Notes: generated by a model not told the origin, from the letters alone. DNA of 64,000 nucleotides from Pezicula radicicola (GCA_003008705.1 PDUO01000039.1:169976-233975), one strand, 5' to 3'; shown: positions 1 through 11,441, counted from the stretch's first letter. A program made the numbers and translations.

Positions 1-716
1 TGCGTGTGACGGGCAAGGAAGCGAAAGAAAAGGGCGAAGGAACTTTCGGCGGGGATGTTGGCTGACGGGAGGCGGTACTCTGCAAGTTTAACGGCGAGGC
101 TTTGCAAGGCTGCACACTGGAACATGGCGCGTGCAAGCACTCGAAGAGTGAAGCTGGCTCTTGCGTGCCAACTGCGCGCCTCGAAGGAGACGAAGTCTGC
201 GTCCTGGGCCCAAATCAAGTCGTGCTGGAAGCGGAGCAACGAGATGAGGCGGCGTACGGCTTTGTGGTTGAGGCGAATCTCACGGTCGACGGCGGGGGTG
301 ACGGTGGAAAGCTGCTCTTCGCGGAACGTGGCGTGGTGCGAGAAGACAACGGCGGAAGTTGTTGTTATGCGATAGTTAAGAACAGGGTTGATGTTGATGT
401 TGATGTTGATGTTGATGTTGATGTTGATGTTGATGTTGATGTTGATGTTGATGTTGATGTTGATGTTGATGTTGATGNGTTGATGTTGATGTTGATGTTG
501 ATGTTGATGTTGATGTTGATGTTGATGTTGATGTTGATGTTGATGTTGATGTTGATGTTGATGTTGATGCTGGCGATGTTGGTAGTATTCGTACACGGCG
601 TGCGCCTTGAGTTGATCCGGCTTAGAAGGCTGAGGCTTTTGCTTAGATCGGCGTTGGGCACGCAGGGCTGGCAAGGCTGGATGGTCAACCATCAGCCCTA
701 CAACCATCACCACCAT
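1..716 (-). CDS. Unrecognised protein with a long His-Gln / Ile-Asn dipeptide repeat, 3' end beyond the window
   Basis: One reading frame stays open on the reverse strand from an ATG at 716 (a second in-frame ATG is at 692) to the left edge, about 238 residues. The N-terminus is basic and proline-rich, then comes the hexanucleotide tract at 387-569. This reads as His-Gln up to the undetermined base at 478, where two extra bases shift it to Ile-Asn. After the repeat the frame continues into a GC-rich, non-repetitive part rich in Arg, Ala, Leu and Phe (for example LISLLRFQHDLIWAQDADF), which looks like a helical conserved domain. I do not recognise the family. A run of TA-rich sequence at 743-770 lies just upstream of the start. 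Forward-strand ORFs over the same bases are mirror frames of the repeat. The main doubts are the true repeat length and the frame at base 478. Confidence 0.55.
   Translation of the reverse strand, partial: MVVMVVGLMVDHPALPALRAQRRSKQKPQPSKPDQLKAHAVYEYYQHRQHQHQHQHQHQHQHQHQHQHQHQHQHQHQHQXINININININININININININININININPVLNYRITTTSAVVFSHHATFREEQLSTVTPAVDREIRLNHKAVRRLISLLRFQHDLIWAQDADFVSFEARSWHARASFTLRVLARAMFQCAALQSLAVKLAEYRLPSANIPAESSFALFFRFLARHT
387..569. repeat. GTTGAT hexanucleotide microsatellite, about 30 copies
   Basis: Near-perfect tandem GTTGAT units, broken only by the two bases GN at 477-478. The N probably marks an unresolved or collapsed part of the array. The tract lies inside the open reverse-strand frame described for 1-716, so its length changes the protein. 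Confidence 0.95.
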
Positions 717-1221
717 CCAATTTACTGCGCTCTGATGTACCGGTATATTATATATATATTATATATACTTCTCTCCCTATCCTCACTGTTCTTTTCTCTC
801 TCCGTCTCACCATCCGCAGCATCCTTCCTCTTCTGCATCCTCCTACGTTTGTCTCTGTACTTCTATCCACAAACACAAACAAAACCCTCAACCATTTTGT
901 TGATCCGGACCAGATGCGATAAGGATGGTGGAGGGATAGGGAGTCCTATCGCACAACAACAACGGCTAACAATGACCAACAACAACCAACATCCGCCATA
1001 ATGCTACCACCGATGGTGATGATGCTACGACCACTTGCGCCCATGCTGCGATCACACATGCGAGCAGCGCTGAAGCCTTGTCGCTCAAGCCCCATCTTGG
1101 CCATAATACCTCTTAACGCAGATCTTCAATGGCGCTTCCAGACAACCCAAACGGTACAGCCCCCAACATCACACTGCCACTCCCAACTTTGAGCTAATTC
1201 ATATCCACCCTCTAGATTCCC

Positions 1222-2124
1222 TTGCAGCTACAAAGCCCCTCGTATGAAGTCGCTGTTGCCACTACCTCTGACGCGAATACTACCAACGCAATCCTACAAC
1301 GCCCATCTGAAGCTGTTAACGACACCTCTAAGGCGATCCCACAAAGCATACCTGACGTCGCTGTTGATGACACCACCAAAGCAACCCCCTCAGAAAATCC
1401 AGATGTGGGTTTGAAGGCAGAAAACTTGATCCAAACAACCGACTTTTCCAACCCAGCCCGAGTAGCATCAATCTGCCTAGCAGTCACAAACCAGGAGTTC
1501 GCCGTCACTTTGCCGAATGGTGCTATCTTGCAAAATGGCAGGGACTACCGCTGGGGATTGCGCCTACCCCACGCTGTCAAGGCTATAGGTAAACCTGCGC
1601 TGGAGGTATTTGGTGGTACATTGTCATACCGCGGCATAGTAAATCTTCGCTGCATTTACTTCCCGAATGTTACACCACCTAGTGCTTATCATACTGTCTT
1701 TGTGACTATCGGCCAACGTGTACGAACTGTCTTTGTCTCGGCTCCAACTCTCTTTACAGATGCAGATGATAACGAAGAAGTATATAAAGGCATGGCATAG
1801 ACGAATGCTGAACGTTGGGACGTGGATCTGGCGCTAGACGAGCTGGTTGACTATGAGTTATTTGATAATAAGTCACATGATTATAACCAGATGTGGTTGG
1901 CACAAGTTGGTACAATAAAGGATTTGGGTAAGATTAAGGTACCTGTTGAATATATATTGTTCCGCAACTATTGGGAGCCAGAGGAGCCAGAGGCTATCCG
2001 ACAGGTCAACGTCCCATGGGAAGATGTGGTTATTATGCAGCATCAAGTGGTAGGCTGTTATGGATCAGATGTAGAGGTCGTCAAAATGTACCCCTATGTG
2101 GATTTCTATGGCCAGGCTACGTAG
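1222..2124 (+). pseudogene. Unrecognised protein ORF interrupted by one in-frame TAG
   Basis: Two adjoining ORFs (1222-1800 and 1822-2124) share a frame and are separated only by a TAG at 1798-1800. Read through, they give about 300 residues of ordinary composition: a Thr/Asp/Ala-rich start, a middle that looks beta-rich (VFGGTLSYRGIVNLRCIYF) and an acidic end with the phrase NYWEPEEPEAIRQVNVPWED. The first codon in the frame is TTG, and TTGCAG just before it resembles a 3' splice site, so an upstream exon is likely. No sensible intron removes the TAG. A CAG-to-TAG change would create it. The family is not recognised. It could be a recently broken gene or, less likely, a readthrough gene. Confidence 0.4.
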
Positions 2125-2482
2125 ACATGGTACAGAAATACAACAAGCAAGTCTAAATACACTCTACAAAGAACAAATTCAATGGTAATAAGCGTGGTCT
2201 AAGCGTTTCCTTGTAAATCAAAGTACAGTAGAATAGAAAGTTATTTCGTCCCTGCACTCTTTCTTCCTACAGTAGCTTGTCTTAATTGCGAAGTTAGTTG
2301 GAAATGAATTCCTTACTTTGCGTTCTATTATTAGTTTAAGTATATAGTATTAAAATTATATGGCTCTCTTAAGTTGATTTTTATATTAAATATCCTTCCC
2401 CCTTGGCCCACTTACTACTTTATTAAGCTTTTAGATTTTAGCGAGGCCATTCCTTATTAATTCATTAGATTTATAAATGTGA
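2125..2482. other. AT-rich intergenic stretch, no gene seen
   Basis: After the stop of the preceding ORF the sequence becomes AT-rich (about 2210-2480), with only very short frames on both strands. It reaches the 3' end of the reverse-strand acyltransferase relic. No RNA gene or clear repeat was found. Confidence 0.6.
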
Positions 2483-3600
2483 CTAATAGAGTGTATAGGA
2501 ATAAGGTGAAGGATAATAGAGTTTAGGAATAATGGGAATAATAGGAATGATGGGAAGTATAGGTGGGGATAAGGGGTAGGGTAGTGGAGTATAGGGATGA
2601 AAGGAATTAGGGAGTGATGAGGATGATGTTCCGGAAGTTATCCAAAACACAACCCAAATATATCCAATTGCTTTAGACCACCAATAAGGTCGTTGTGTCA
2701 CTATAGAGTGGAAAATTATCTGCACTACATCCTCGAGCATGATTCCTAAAGCCTGAGTGCAGAAGAAGCGCACTGAACCACTTTGGTTTAAAGGAACTCC
2801 GGCGCAATATTCCTCAACGATGTGGATGAGTCCAGAAACAGCAAAGGTGAGCAGGATGTTTGTATATCTGGCAATAAGACTGCCTTTTGGGAGACCTAGC
2901 ACGGAATATATGCTGTATTAAGCTGGGCTGCTGATCCTTTGGCGGAGAGCCCGGTGCCAGAACTTTCTGTCGAGAGGTATGAAATCAGCTACTAGGTACA
3001 TATAAAAAAACATATGCTTGCGCACGAGGTTTGTGATGATTATTGGAAAGTAGGGGACTGACTCACCCCTAGAATTGACGTTATGGAAAAAGCCTCTGTT
3101 ATTGATCCGAACAAAGGTGGCCATACATCCAAATTCGAAATTCCAGCTGCCACTACTTTGACGATTCCAAGCAAGGAATGGAACGATTGGAGATTGCAAT
3201 ACATGATAGTCCAACATATAAGCGCTACAACAACTCTCGTTTTCACGTCTGTCACAGAAAGATCGCTCAAGGATGCGAAAAAGCTAACATTCTTCCAAGC
3301 AAAAATTGCAGCATTTGTTTCTGGACCAATCGAAACTGCAAGATGGTGAATAAGCAGAAATTATGCTACTTTTATAACGTTTTCGAAGAGAAACCGGGTG
3401 CGCGTGGGAACCTGTCCTGGCCCACTCGGTACAATGGCAATACGACTTCACAGCGTTGGATTTCTGGGCCCTAGTTTCTTGCGTACTGCCAAAGGTAGGT
3501 TGGCATTCTAGGTCGGACCACGAGTTGGGAAAGTCCATCGACTTATAAGAGCAAACTCGATATATTGCAGGAGGAAACCAAAAGTGTTTATAGTGCAAAA
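2483..3600 (-). pseudogene. Wax-synthase/MBOAT-like membrane acyltransferase relic
   Basis: Reverse-strand pieces line up in the order expected for fungal wax-synthase-domain acyltransferases of secondary metabolism: WPPLFGSITEAFS near 3110, then FWHRALRQRISSPA near 2925-2962, then LGLPKGSLIARYTN and the membrane segment LTFAVSGLIH at 2820-2900, whose His is the presumed catalytic residue. An intron of about 104 nt (2963-3066, GTGAGT start) joins the first two in frame. The protein is broken by a TAA at 2918-2920 between ISSPA and YSIYSVLGLP, which CAA-to-TAA would explain. Upstream frames around 3360-3480 hold a further TAA and a TGA, although one may lie in an intron. Family members transfer acyl groups to terpenoid or polyketide alcohols. 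The N-terminal exon is not resolved. Confidence 0.65.
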
Positions 3601-3842
3601 GCTAGCTAGATTCTTGATAGAGAAGCTGTCGCCGATTAATGAGAGAGTATAAAATGTGAGTGCAGAAAATAGAGGAAACAAGGCTGAGCGGATGAGCGAG
3701 GGGTGGGGGGGGGGGGCGGCAAACACCTTTGATCTCTGAATATGGCCTAGCAGTAGACCAGGGTTTCGAATGGGAAGTGGCGACGGTAGAAGGGGAATAT
3801 TGGATTGGCACGCCTTACAAAAATAGCTATCTATACTAGGAG

Positions 3843-4482
3843 TTGAGTGGTGGCGGCCGGGGAACTTTCGCTGTTGTTATTTCATTAACAACTAAAGCAC
3901 ATCCAGATGAGCTCGTTGGTGGTGCCAATTTGACTGTTACCGCAACCGAAGATTCGATCGATGCTTTCTGGAAAGCTGTCAAGCTATGGAATGCTGGCCT
4001 TCCTGCACTCATCGACTTAGGCATCCAGCTGACCTTTGCTCTTTCTAACAACCTCCTCAATGTGTACTTCATAACCTAGTCTGGTTATACAACAGCAGAA
4101 ATAAGTCAAATAACAAGGGCACTGTAACCCTATGTCTCGAGACTACAGCGGCTTAATCTCAAATACTAAGAGGCTTATACAAATTTCCTTAGCTTTTATG
4201 ATCTCTACACTCATTACACAGTAGACCTGCCTTACGGCAACTTTCAAATCTTGGAACTCACTGGAGGTCGCCTCATTCCGCGCTGGCTTGTTGAATAAAT
4301 TAGATGACACAAACGCTGGTTTTACGGTTGCTTTACGCAACATCACCAGAGGAGGGCGTTCTGTTCTCAATGGGGTTGCAGCCAACCTGGCTCACTCTCG
4401 CGTTGGCAATACCCCTGAATCAAACGCGGTAGTTCCAGCATGTCGATGGGCGATCATGTCAGCTATTGTTGTGTGTAGGTGA
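3843..4482 (+). pseudogene. Relic of a berberine-bridge-type FAD-linked oxidase, C-terminal half
   Basis: The frame at 3843-4079 begins with SGGGRGTFAVVISLTTKAHP, matching the end of the FAD-binding domain of VAO/BBE-type oxidases (SGGGGGTYGVV...K.HPD), followed by the typical DAFWKAVKLWNAGLPALID. The frame at 4250-4290 gives GGRLIPRW and then shifts by one base to LLNKLDDTN...VLNGVAANLAHSR...ESNAVVPACRW (4288-4482), which corresponds to the C-terminal LIPRS and NAVNPAWR blocks. About 200 bases between the two parts carry stops. The FAD-attachment N-terminal half is not visible upstream. Intact homologues oxidise alcohols or cyclise metabolites, often within secondary-metabolite clusters. The copy is clearly dead. 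Confidence 0.7.
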
Positions 4483-7400
4483 ACCCAGAGGTAAAAACAG
4501 GAGGGAACAACTCATCGAGCGGCTGGTGAAGTTCTTTAGGGTCGCATTTGAGTACTTAGGAATCATCTCCTATGCCTCAGAAAGGGACGAGCTTCGGCGA
4601 GATGATTTAGAACCCTAGCGCAAGCGAGTGAAGGCTTCGCGAGGCACGACGTATCCAACACGGAATTATCTCTGGTATATCGGGAACCAGGGATGGCGAC
4701 GGCACTGAGCAAGTTGATGAAGAGTGTGTCTTGCTTCAAGGTCTATCGATGCTCATTTCGTCCACAATTCTAGCCCTTGATTTCTAGAAAGGGCAAACGG
4801 GCTACACCGGCGCCTCAAAAAAAAAGAAGACGAAGAAGAAAGCGACGGTGCTTCTGGTGTTGCGGCGTCGTATGTTAAGTTGTGTGTCAAAGCAAATTCC
4901 ATCACAACAACTATAAAGTCGCGATTCAATGTGTGAAAGTAGGTTCAATGCAATTATCAACCTTCGCCTTATATGCCTCGTGCTATTTTGTTTGTTGAAG
5001 GAAATGGGTTCTTAAATTCAAAATTCAAAATTTAAAGTTAGATTGCCGCAAGGCAGGAAGGCAGAATTAATTTAAAATGACTTCTGCCTCAGGTAGGTAG
5101 GTACGGAGGTCATGGCAAAAAGTTTGGAGACTACAGGGACCTTTAGGCGGTCAATAGCTAATAATACAGCAACAGGTTACAGGGGTTTAAGCAACCTAGT
5201 CCTCTTTTGTACTACCTAAGTACACTGTAATCTGCCTACCACGCCCTGTAGATCAGGTAGAACAGGGGCTAGTTATAGGCTCTTATGCGCTATAAGTTGT
5301 CGTGACATCCCTATAATTGCCTATAGCTGTAACCTTCGTATATCCCGCCTTTTTAAATAATCGCTAAATTAATCAAATCGAGGGTATATTGTATAACTGC
5401 TCCATACGACAATATAGAAGAATCCTATGACTAAAAATATATAGCTATATTTAAATCCTCTCTTTTACGAGACTTAACCTCCTGTCTTCTTCGTTCCCTT
5501 CACCTTTATCTTTGTCTTCATTTTTACTAAATAAGAGGACTTAAAAGGACGTTGGTAGATGAAGTGGTTAGTGATGCTTGTATACTCTATGCGGATTACT
5601 TGACGTTTATCTGTAGCTCGAAGTACCGGCACTAGTCCCTCGCTGCAAGAGCGACAGGTAGGGAACGTCGCAACTTACGCTAGTAATTACTGACGGTGTT
5701 AGCTGTAGCAACTCTAAATGTGCTGTAAGGCCGAGGCTAGAGCCTGAATCGAGGTAATTTTACGAGTTAGGTAGAAGTACAATACAAGCTATATATGCCT
5801 AAGGTAATACTTTCTGAGGCTTCAAAAATTGAACTATATAGTCATTGCAATAGGCACTGAATATAGGCACCAAAAATCGAATCAAATGCCCACTGCAATG
5901 CCCACTTATATAGGCTCTGGAATTGAATTAAATAGCTACTGCAATGAGAACTAATATAGGCGATAGATACGCGAAAGTGTAGTAGAGTTGTTGAATCTAG
6001 CACTGCTTGGAATCCAAAGATATGTTTGCCGTGGGCTAGCTGTTGTGCAGACATGGCGCTTTCTCCAAGAGCAAGAAGTTGAACTATATCATGGGTCTGA
6101 TTATACACTCTTTCCTGTTGGTTCCTTTCCACAGCTGGAGATTGTCTCCCAACACCACAAGGCTACCGGCAATATCAAGAGGGATACTGCTTTCGTTGCT
6201 GAGGATAGAAGCTTTTGTTGTAATAATAACCCGAGTTGTTGTGGAGATGGAACTGGCTAGTTTTTGAACAATGAAAGGTCACTTGTCGCCTGTGTAGTAT
6301 TTGCCGGCCCTTTGTACACATCTGCCAGAAACAAACTATGAAACTTTCCGGCTTCAAGTATTTTTTGCAAGATTAGTCCAGGATAAGAGGTTATCGAAAA
6401 AAGATTTTACAAAATATTTCTTAGAGGTGAGCGAGTCTTCACATTTGTCATTCACCCCTCTAATAGCTTTCATGCTCCATTTGCTGACCTGTTCCACTCT
6501 AGGCTAGTCTACCGGTGGCTCTATAGTTTTGTGAGTTGCTAGCTTGTGCGTTAAGGTTTCTGGACGGATTTACCGTCTTAGACAACAAAAGCAGGCTACC
6601 TTCAGTACACTCATTAACGGTTACGTTCATCTCCAAGACATACGAAGCTCTAGTGGATCAGCGGCGGATATGACTTATGTCTAGTACGTTAGTTGAGTAT
6701 ATCTTTTTGATTTTGAAGAGGGAGTTAGACTCGGTTCCATATGCGTCTACTATACTATATTGTATGCAAGAACCTTTATCCTCAACTTAGTTATTCTAAT
6801 AAAATAGGCACTTAACCCTATATCGACTGCAGCATTGACGGATCTCAATTTGTTAGGCAAGAATCTTGTAACCTCTATATCTTCCATAGTTTCAGTAATG
6901 TATGGAGTTTGTTATATAAAATCTTGCTTATTGCAAGGCAGCTAAATTTCTAGAGAAGTAAGTGTGCAACTTGTGGTGTTAAAGGCCACTTGTAGAGGAA
7001 ATATTAGGTGCTAATTTTAAAGACAACAAGCTTGATATCAATATCAATGGTTTCGAGGAGTGTACAGAGGGGCAGGGCAATGCCTCGCTAGGTCATAGTG
7101 TTAACGAATCCTCCTGCTCTGGAAGTAATCGATATAATAGCATAGATAGATGAGCAAACTCTGTCCTTTTCTACTCTACTGTGTGTTAACTTCCTGTAGA
7201 TTGAAATTAACTCCTCCATTCTGTCCTATGTAGCCTACGACTTTTCTTTGCTACTATTTCTGAACCTGTCTGTCCGTTTATTCCACTTCGATAGACTGCT
7301 TTCTTGTCAGCGTGTTCATCCTGGCCTGTGGTTTTGCTCGCACAGGCATTGACTTAATTATGTTCTGCACGATGCAAGGAATTGTAGTTCCACTATGTCT

Positions 7401-7560
7401 ACCTACTTCTGTTGCCATCGTTGCAAACTTAGCTCCTAGCGGCCGGAAACGCAATATTAGATTGATTGATTGAATGAATGAATGAGTTGAATGACTAGGA
7501 ATAACTAGGAAACCAGCGCACAAGTCTACCTGTCCTGCTCGCTCTGGTTCGGGACCTGGG
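4483..7560. other. Gene-poor decayed DNA, no supported gene
   Basis: Frames here are short and their order makes no recognisable protein. The longest, at 5842-6132 (reverse) and 5988-6260 (forward), overlap each other and match no family I know. AT-rich stretches occur around 5340-5460 and 6720-6930. A phrase built on ATAGGCACT recurs at about 5850-5960 and again at 13720-13790, suggesting an old dispersed repeat. No tRNA or rRNA was seen. Confidence 0.5.
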
Positions 7561-7567
7561 CAAACCA

Positions 7568-7804
7568 CTACGAGCCACCAACAAGGGTGGAAGCGGTATT
7601 CAACTCAAACGAAACATGCCCAAACTCTTTGCGGCTAGTTGTGGATTCTATGCCTTTCGCTGTAGTGAGACCTTTGGATAGCGTAGGAACGCCCAGGACT
7701 ACCTTTGAGGCTCCCATATTTACAATGTGACGAGCTGTTTCCAAGAAGTCGTAATACACAGCTTTCCCTAAGCAGTAGCATATCGCAAACAGCAACACAA
7801 ACAA
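7568..7804 (-). pseudogene. Fragment of a short-chain dehydrogenase/reductase, NADP-binding part
   Basis: The reverse-strand frame contains ETARHIVNMGASKVVLGVPT followed by LSKGLTTAKGIESTTSRK. This is the beta2-alpha-beta3 part of fungal SDRs and fused ketoreductases (usual form: A.HL..LGASKVILAVR...KG..A...IE). The Gly-rich TGxxxGxG loop that should precede it is missing, and nothing downstream (7278-7567) continues the fold convincingly, so only about 60 residues are recognisable. It is a relic, perhaps from the same ancient metabolic locus as the acyltransferase and FAD oxidase fragments at 2.5-4.5 kb. Confidence 0.5.
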
Positions 7805-9313
7805 ATATAGAGGATACAGCAGTTAACCCCAGTCATCACTGCCTGCTCCCTCGGAATCAAATTTCTTCGATTAACGGAATCTTTTCACGGAGCTCGATTG
7901 AGCAGCTGGCTACTAATTCCCTCTTTCTTCTATCTACCAAAATATTTAACTAAATGCTTTCCCATATCGTCGCATATACAGAGAGCAAAATAGGAGGAGA
8001 AATTTCTACCCTTCCAATAGCAAGAACCACAGCAATTTACTACTGAATTTCGGAAGTTAGTCCATTAACTAAATGAGTTGTAGATTTTTACCAAATATGG
8101 CGGACTTTTCGAAATAAGATGTTGTTGCTGATACCATTGAGGTGAAGACAGCTGATAGCGTTGTGACCAGAGAAGCCCTGGAGCATCTAGCTGTAAGAAA
8201 CTATCCGAGAAGGTTGGATAAGCATCTAGCTGCATCGGACTTTGCATGGCGGAAATCTTTGATCTTGCTGTAGGCGCGACGGGTTTCATTGTTTTCACAT
8301 ATTTTTGTAAGGCTTGCTTGACCATCATTTCCCTCGTTATATGGATCGAAGTGTACAGCAGTTCGGCGAACTTCGGCCAAAACTTCCTTGACGTTGGGCA
8401 GCAGTTCTCCTAGCTTGGCTAGTTTTGTTGGTAACAATTCTCTTAGTGAATCAGGACTTGGCTAGCAAAGTGTTGTGAAAGCATTTCTAAATTCAAAGAC
8501 TTTTCAATTGGAGCAACCCTCACTTGCCGCACCGCCACAGTCTTTGCAGATAGACCAGACGAACACCTAGACCTAGGTCGATATGCGAGCATCTCCAACA
8601 TTTGCGGTATAGAGAACTCGTTGGCGAGAGGCAGTGCTCTTCAATCTCGCATGAGTCTCAGCACTAGATGCTGGGCTGGATCCCTCCTATCCCTTCTATG
8701 CCCATTAAACCCCAAACCCCTCCCCGATCCCCTTAGAAACGCCCCTAAAAAAAAACCTACATCGCAAGCACCACCGTCCTGTTATCATCAATAGGAAAAA
8801 TCTGCGTTGCAAAAACAGCACTCAATCCCCGTCTTTACGGTGGTGGGGGTGGTTGAGGAGGTTGAGGTTGAGAAGTAGGTTGGTGGGTTAGGTTTGGGTT
8901 TGGTGTTTGGAGAGGTCTTTTGAGCTAACCAGCATCGACGAAGTCGCAAAGGACGAAATCCACTGTGCTGGTGAACGCTTCCGAGACGGTTCGTGAAGAA
9001 GCTGTATGGTTTACAGGCACGCCTAGGGCTGCTTGTACCTAGTGTTGGTTATCATAAAGCCCCTTATCGAAGGTCTTTCCCAAGGCAAAGGAGGACCATA
9101 CATTCAACTCTCGGGTGCTGCAAATAATGTAGAAATTCTGAATGGTTTGGATAACACCTCGACGAAAGCGCTGCATTTAATGCTGTAGGATTAGAGAAAA
9201 GAAGCAACAAAGAAGAAAAGTTAACGAACGTACGGCTTAATTGAAGCGCGAGGTTTTTGGCAACATGCGAAATGAGCTTGAATTGTTGCCGAAGGCGAAT
9301 TGCTTTCCAAATT
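7805..9313. other. No supported gene
   Basis: Reverse-strand ORFs at 8065-8437 overlap in two frames and carry no motif I recognise. A short G/T-rich stretch near 8845-8915 resembles telomeric sequence only loosely. Nothing else of note was seen. Confidence 0.45.
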
Positions 9314-9760
9314 TTAACACGGCAGTGGATCTCTGATAGAAAATACGAATGGTAATGGCTGGGAGGTGTTTTGGGGGNGGGGGGGGAGAAATTCGAGCTG
9401 CTCAAGAGACCGGGTTGGTTGCGTTGGTTGCATGCCGTTCTGGGGAGGCAACTTGTAGTAGAGATCCTTTTCGACGTCTGAGACCTGGTACTGCTTGATG
9501 TATTTGACATCGCGGTCGGGGATTTTAGGCTCAGCAAAAGCCTCGTATACATTCAATTGTTCACGCAATGTAATACTGACTGAAGTTCGAGGGCTAAGTA
9601 AGTCGATTATTCAAGACGTTACGTCACACGCAAAGTGACGACACAGGTAAATCATGACTTTCTGGAAGTCAGTGATAGTCCAGCCGTATATCTGGGAATG
9701 CTGCGGTGGAGGCGTTTTTGTTTCGACGTCAAAGTGCAAGGAACCAACTGTAGTAGGTTT
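9314..9760 (-). CDS. Unrecognised two-exon coding fragment
   Basis: Two reverse-strand stretches read as ordinary protein. About 9650-9760 gives VGSLHFDVETKTPPPQHSQI and then YGWTITDFQKVMI. 9380-9568 gives REQLNVYEAFAEPKIPDRD and continues with VKYIKQYQVSDVEKDLYYKL. A GT...CAG interval between them could be an intron of roughly 70-80 nt. The second stretch ends in a run of C/G with an undetermined base at 9378, after which the frame is lost. I do not recognise the family. Upstream and downstream exons are unresolved, and the poly-G/N tract may be a sequencing artefact hiding a longer gene. Confidence 0.35.
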
Positions 9761-9902
9761 TCGAAACCAGGGCCCTTCAGAAAGGAAGTTGTGGGCGCAA
9801 TGGGGACTCGGAATGTCGAGTGCATGGAATGTACTTAACCCGTGGTCAATGTATGGGGTAAGCTAGGTAAGTAGGAAGGTATCTGGAACTTACTTACGGA
9901 GA

Positions 9903-10112
9903 GTGGAAGTCGTTGGCAAACGGTCGGAAGCTTTGCTATTGATAAGGAGGGTGTTTCTTTTCGCCTCAGTACTTATCACAGTTGAAATTCCCCAACTGTT
10001 CGTCGAGAAGTTCGGTTTCAACCCTCAACAAATCGGTCTTCGATTCATTGGTACAGAAAAGTCGAGGATATTTACCTGGATTGGCTGTACCACATTCGTT
10101 CTCCTTATATGA
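9903..10112 (+). pseudogene. Fragment of a major-facilitator drug/H+ antiporter-like transporter
   Basis: The frame reads VEIPQLFVEKFGFNPQQIGL followed by RFIG. This resembles the start of the second six-helix half of fungal DHA1-type MFS proteins, where a helix ending in EIP.LF is followed by KF.FNPQQIGLQF.G. Only about 70 residues remain before the frame ends. Short frames to 10560 might derive from later helices but are not convincing. There is no N-terminal half upstream. It is a truncated relic. Confidence 0.45.
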
Positions 10113-11441
10113 GCTGCATGGGGTCCATTCAGCCAGAAGGAAGTGTTGTTCTGCATCTTCGGCACATAATCCAGTTAATTCGGTGTCGGAATCTCGACAT
10201 GACAAGTTCTAGGCATTCATCCTTGTCCTCATCGAAGTTCGTGGGCTTAGGTGATTTCTAGGTCCGTTATAGAGCTCTATTATGTTATTAACCATTTCCG
10301 AAAAAGTTTCGACCGGTTACGAATTCCAACGAGTTCTAGAAGTCGTTCACTGGGATCGGATATTCTCAAGAGAAGTTCTTTGCTTCACCTATGTCAGATT
10401 TGTTGGGAACGGAATATCGCGTTCCAGTAGCAGTAGGATTGTTCATTTTCTAGAGATTCCAATGCTCTGGCGAGCTTGCCACCGAGGATGCTTACACGAT
10501 TCTCGACGCTCTCATCCACGAGCATAATGAGGTTGGTCTCCGCGCACTGACAAAGCTCCTCGAGCTAGGAAATCTTGTAGTAAAAGTAATATACGTAAAT
10601 ATAGGCGTATATATGAGGTTCTTTACAATAATCTACATTGCGTCGTGATAGAGAACCTCACCATTGGTGAAATGCGATCTGAGGTGGATGGGTTTTGCAT
10701 ACATGTTTCCAAACTCGGTTTGGTTACAATGCACAGAGGCTTAACTGGCGAGATGGCTGTCATAGACACCCAAACTTGTCATCATTCCTGCGCTTACTAA
10801 CTGCAGCGTCCATCATGGCCAGTTTCGAGGGATGGAATGTGAGTAAAGAGATGTGACGACCAAGTGGACTGGTCATGAAGATCTTGAGGTTTCTACTATT
10901 TGACGATCTAGGCATGCGCGATCAGCCCATAGAGCTGGCACCATTTGATGGGCTATGCCGATCCTTCGGAAATGAGGATATACTCCATAAGCACGTAATT
11001 ACAGTTCAACACCTATTATATTCTCAGTTGCCGAGTTTTGGCAGGTTTGGTGGATTGGTGAAGACTGTTATTACTGTCTTCGTCATTGTTACTGTAGTTA
11101 ATGTATTCATTGTTGTTGGAGTATTACCTCTTGCCGGGAAGTGATAGTAACACCCGTAGCCGGTGCTTAGCGACAAGGTTTCTATCTAAGAAATTATATC
11201 GTACTTGTTGTCGAAGATGGTCTTATTTTTAATTAGGGCTGGGGCTGGCGAGCAAAATTTCTAATAAATAGGAGAGGTTGCGAGGGTCTAAAGGTGAGGA
11301 GCGTCACAATCCAAGTCACGTCGCAATCCAAGTCATCGCGCGCCCACCTCACATCAACAACACCACGACAAGTCACAATAGTTAACAGTCTCACAATCTC
11401 CGCAACAGTCTCCTGATTCGGCGACCTTGGTGTACCTCATC
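10113..11441. other. No supported gene; upstream region of the CENP-H-like gene
   Basis: Frames at 10282-10527 and 10875-11144 are not recognisable. From about 11280 the sequence becomes rich in CACAATCC/CAAGTCAC-like words and CA-rich tracts, as is common in fungal 5' leaders. It ends at the ATG of the CENP-H-like gene. Confidence 0.45.

Noticed and set aside
387..569. Tandem array considered as CRISPR-like
   Set aside because: Six-base units without spacers; a microsatellite in a eukaryotic genome.
102..1001. Forward ORF of 299 codons with Val-Asp and Leu-Met repeats
   Set aside because: It is the mirror frame of the GTTGAT array; the non-repetitive part of the region reads better on the reverse strand.
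8845..8915. G/T-rich run resembling telomere repeats
   Set aside because: Units are irregular and not TTAGGG; there is no other sign of a chromosome end.
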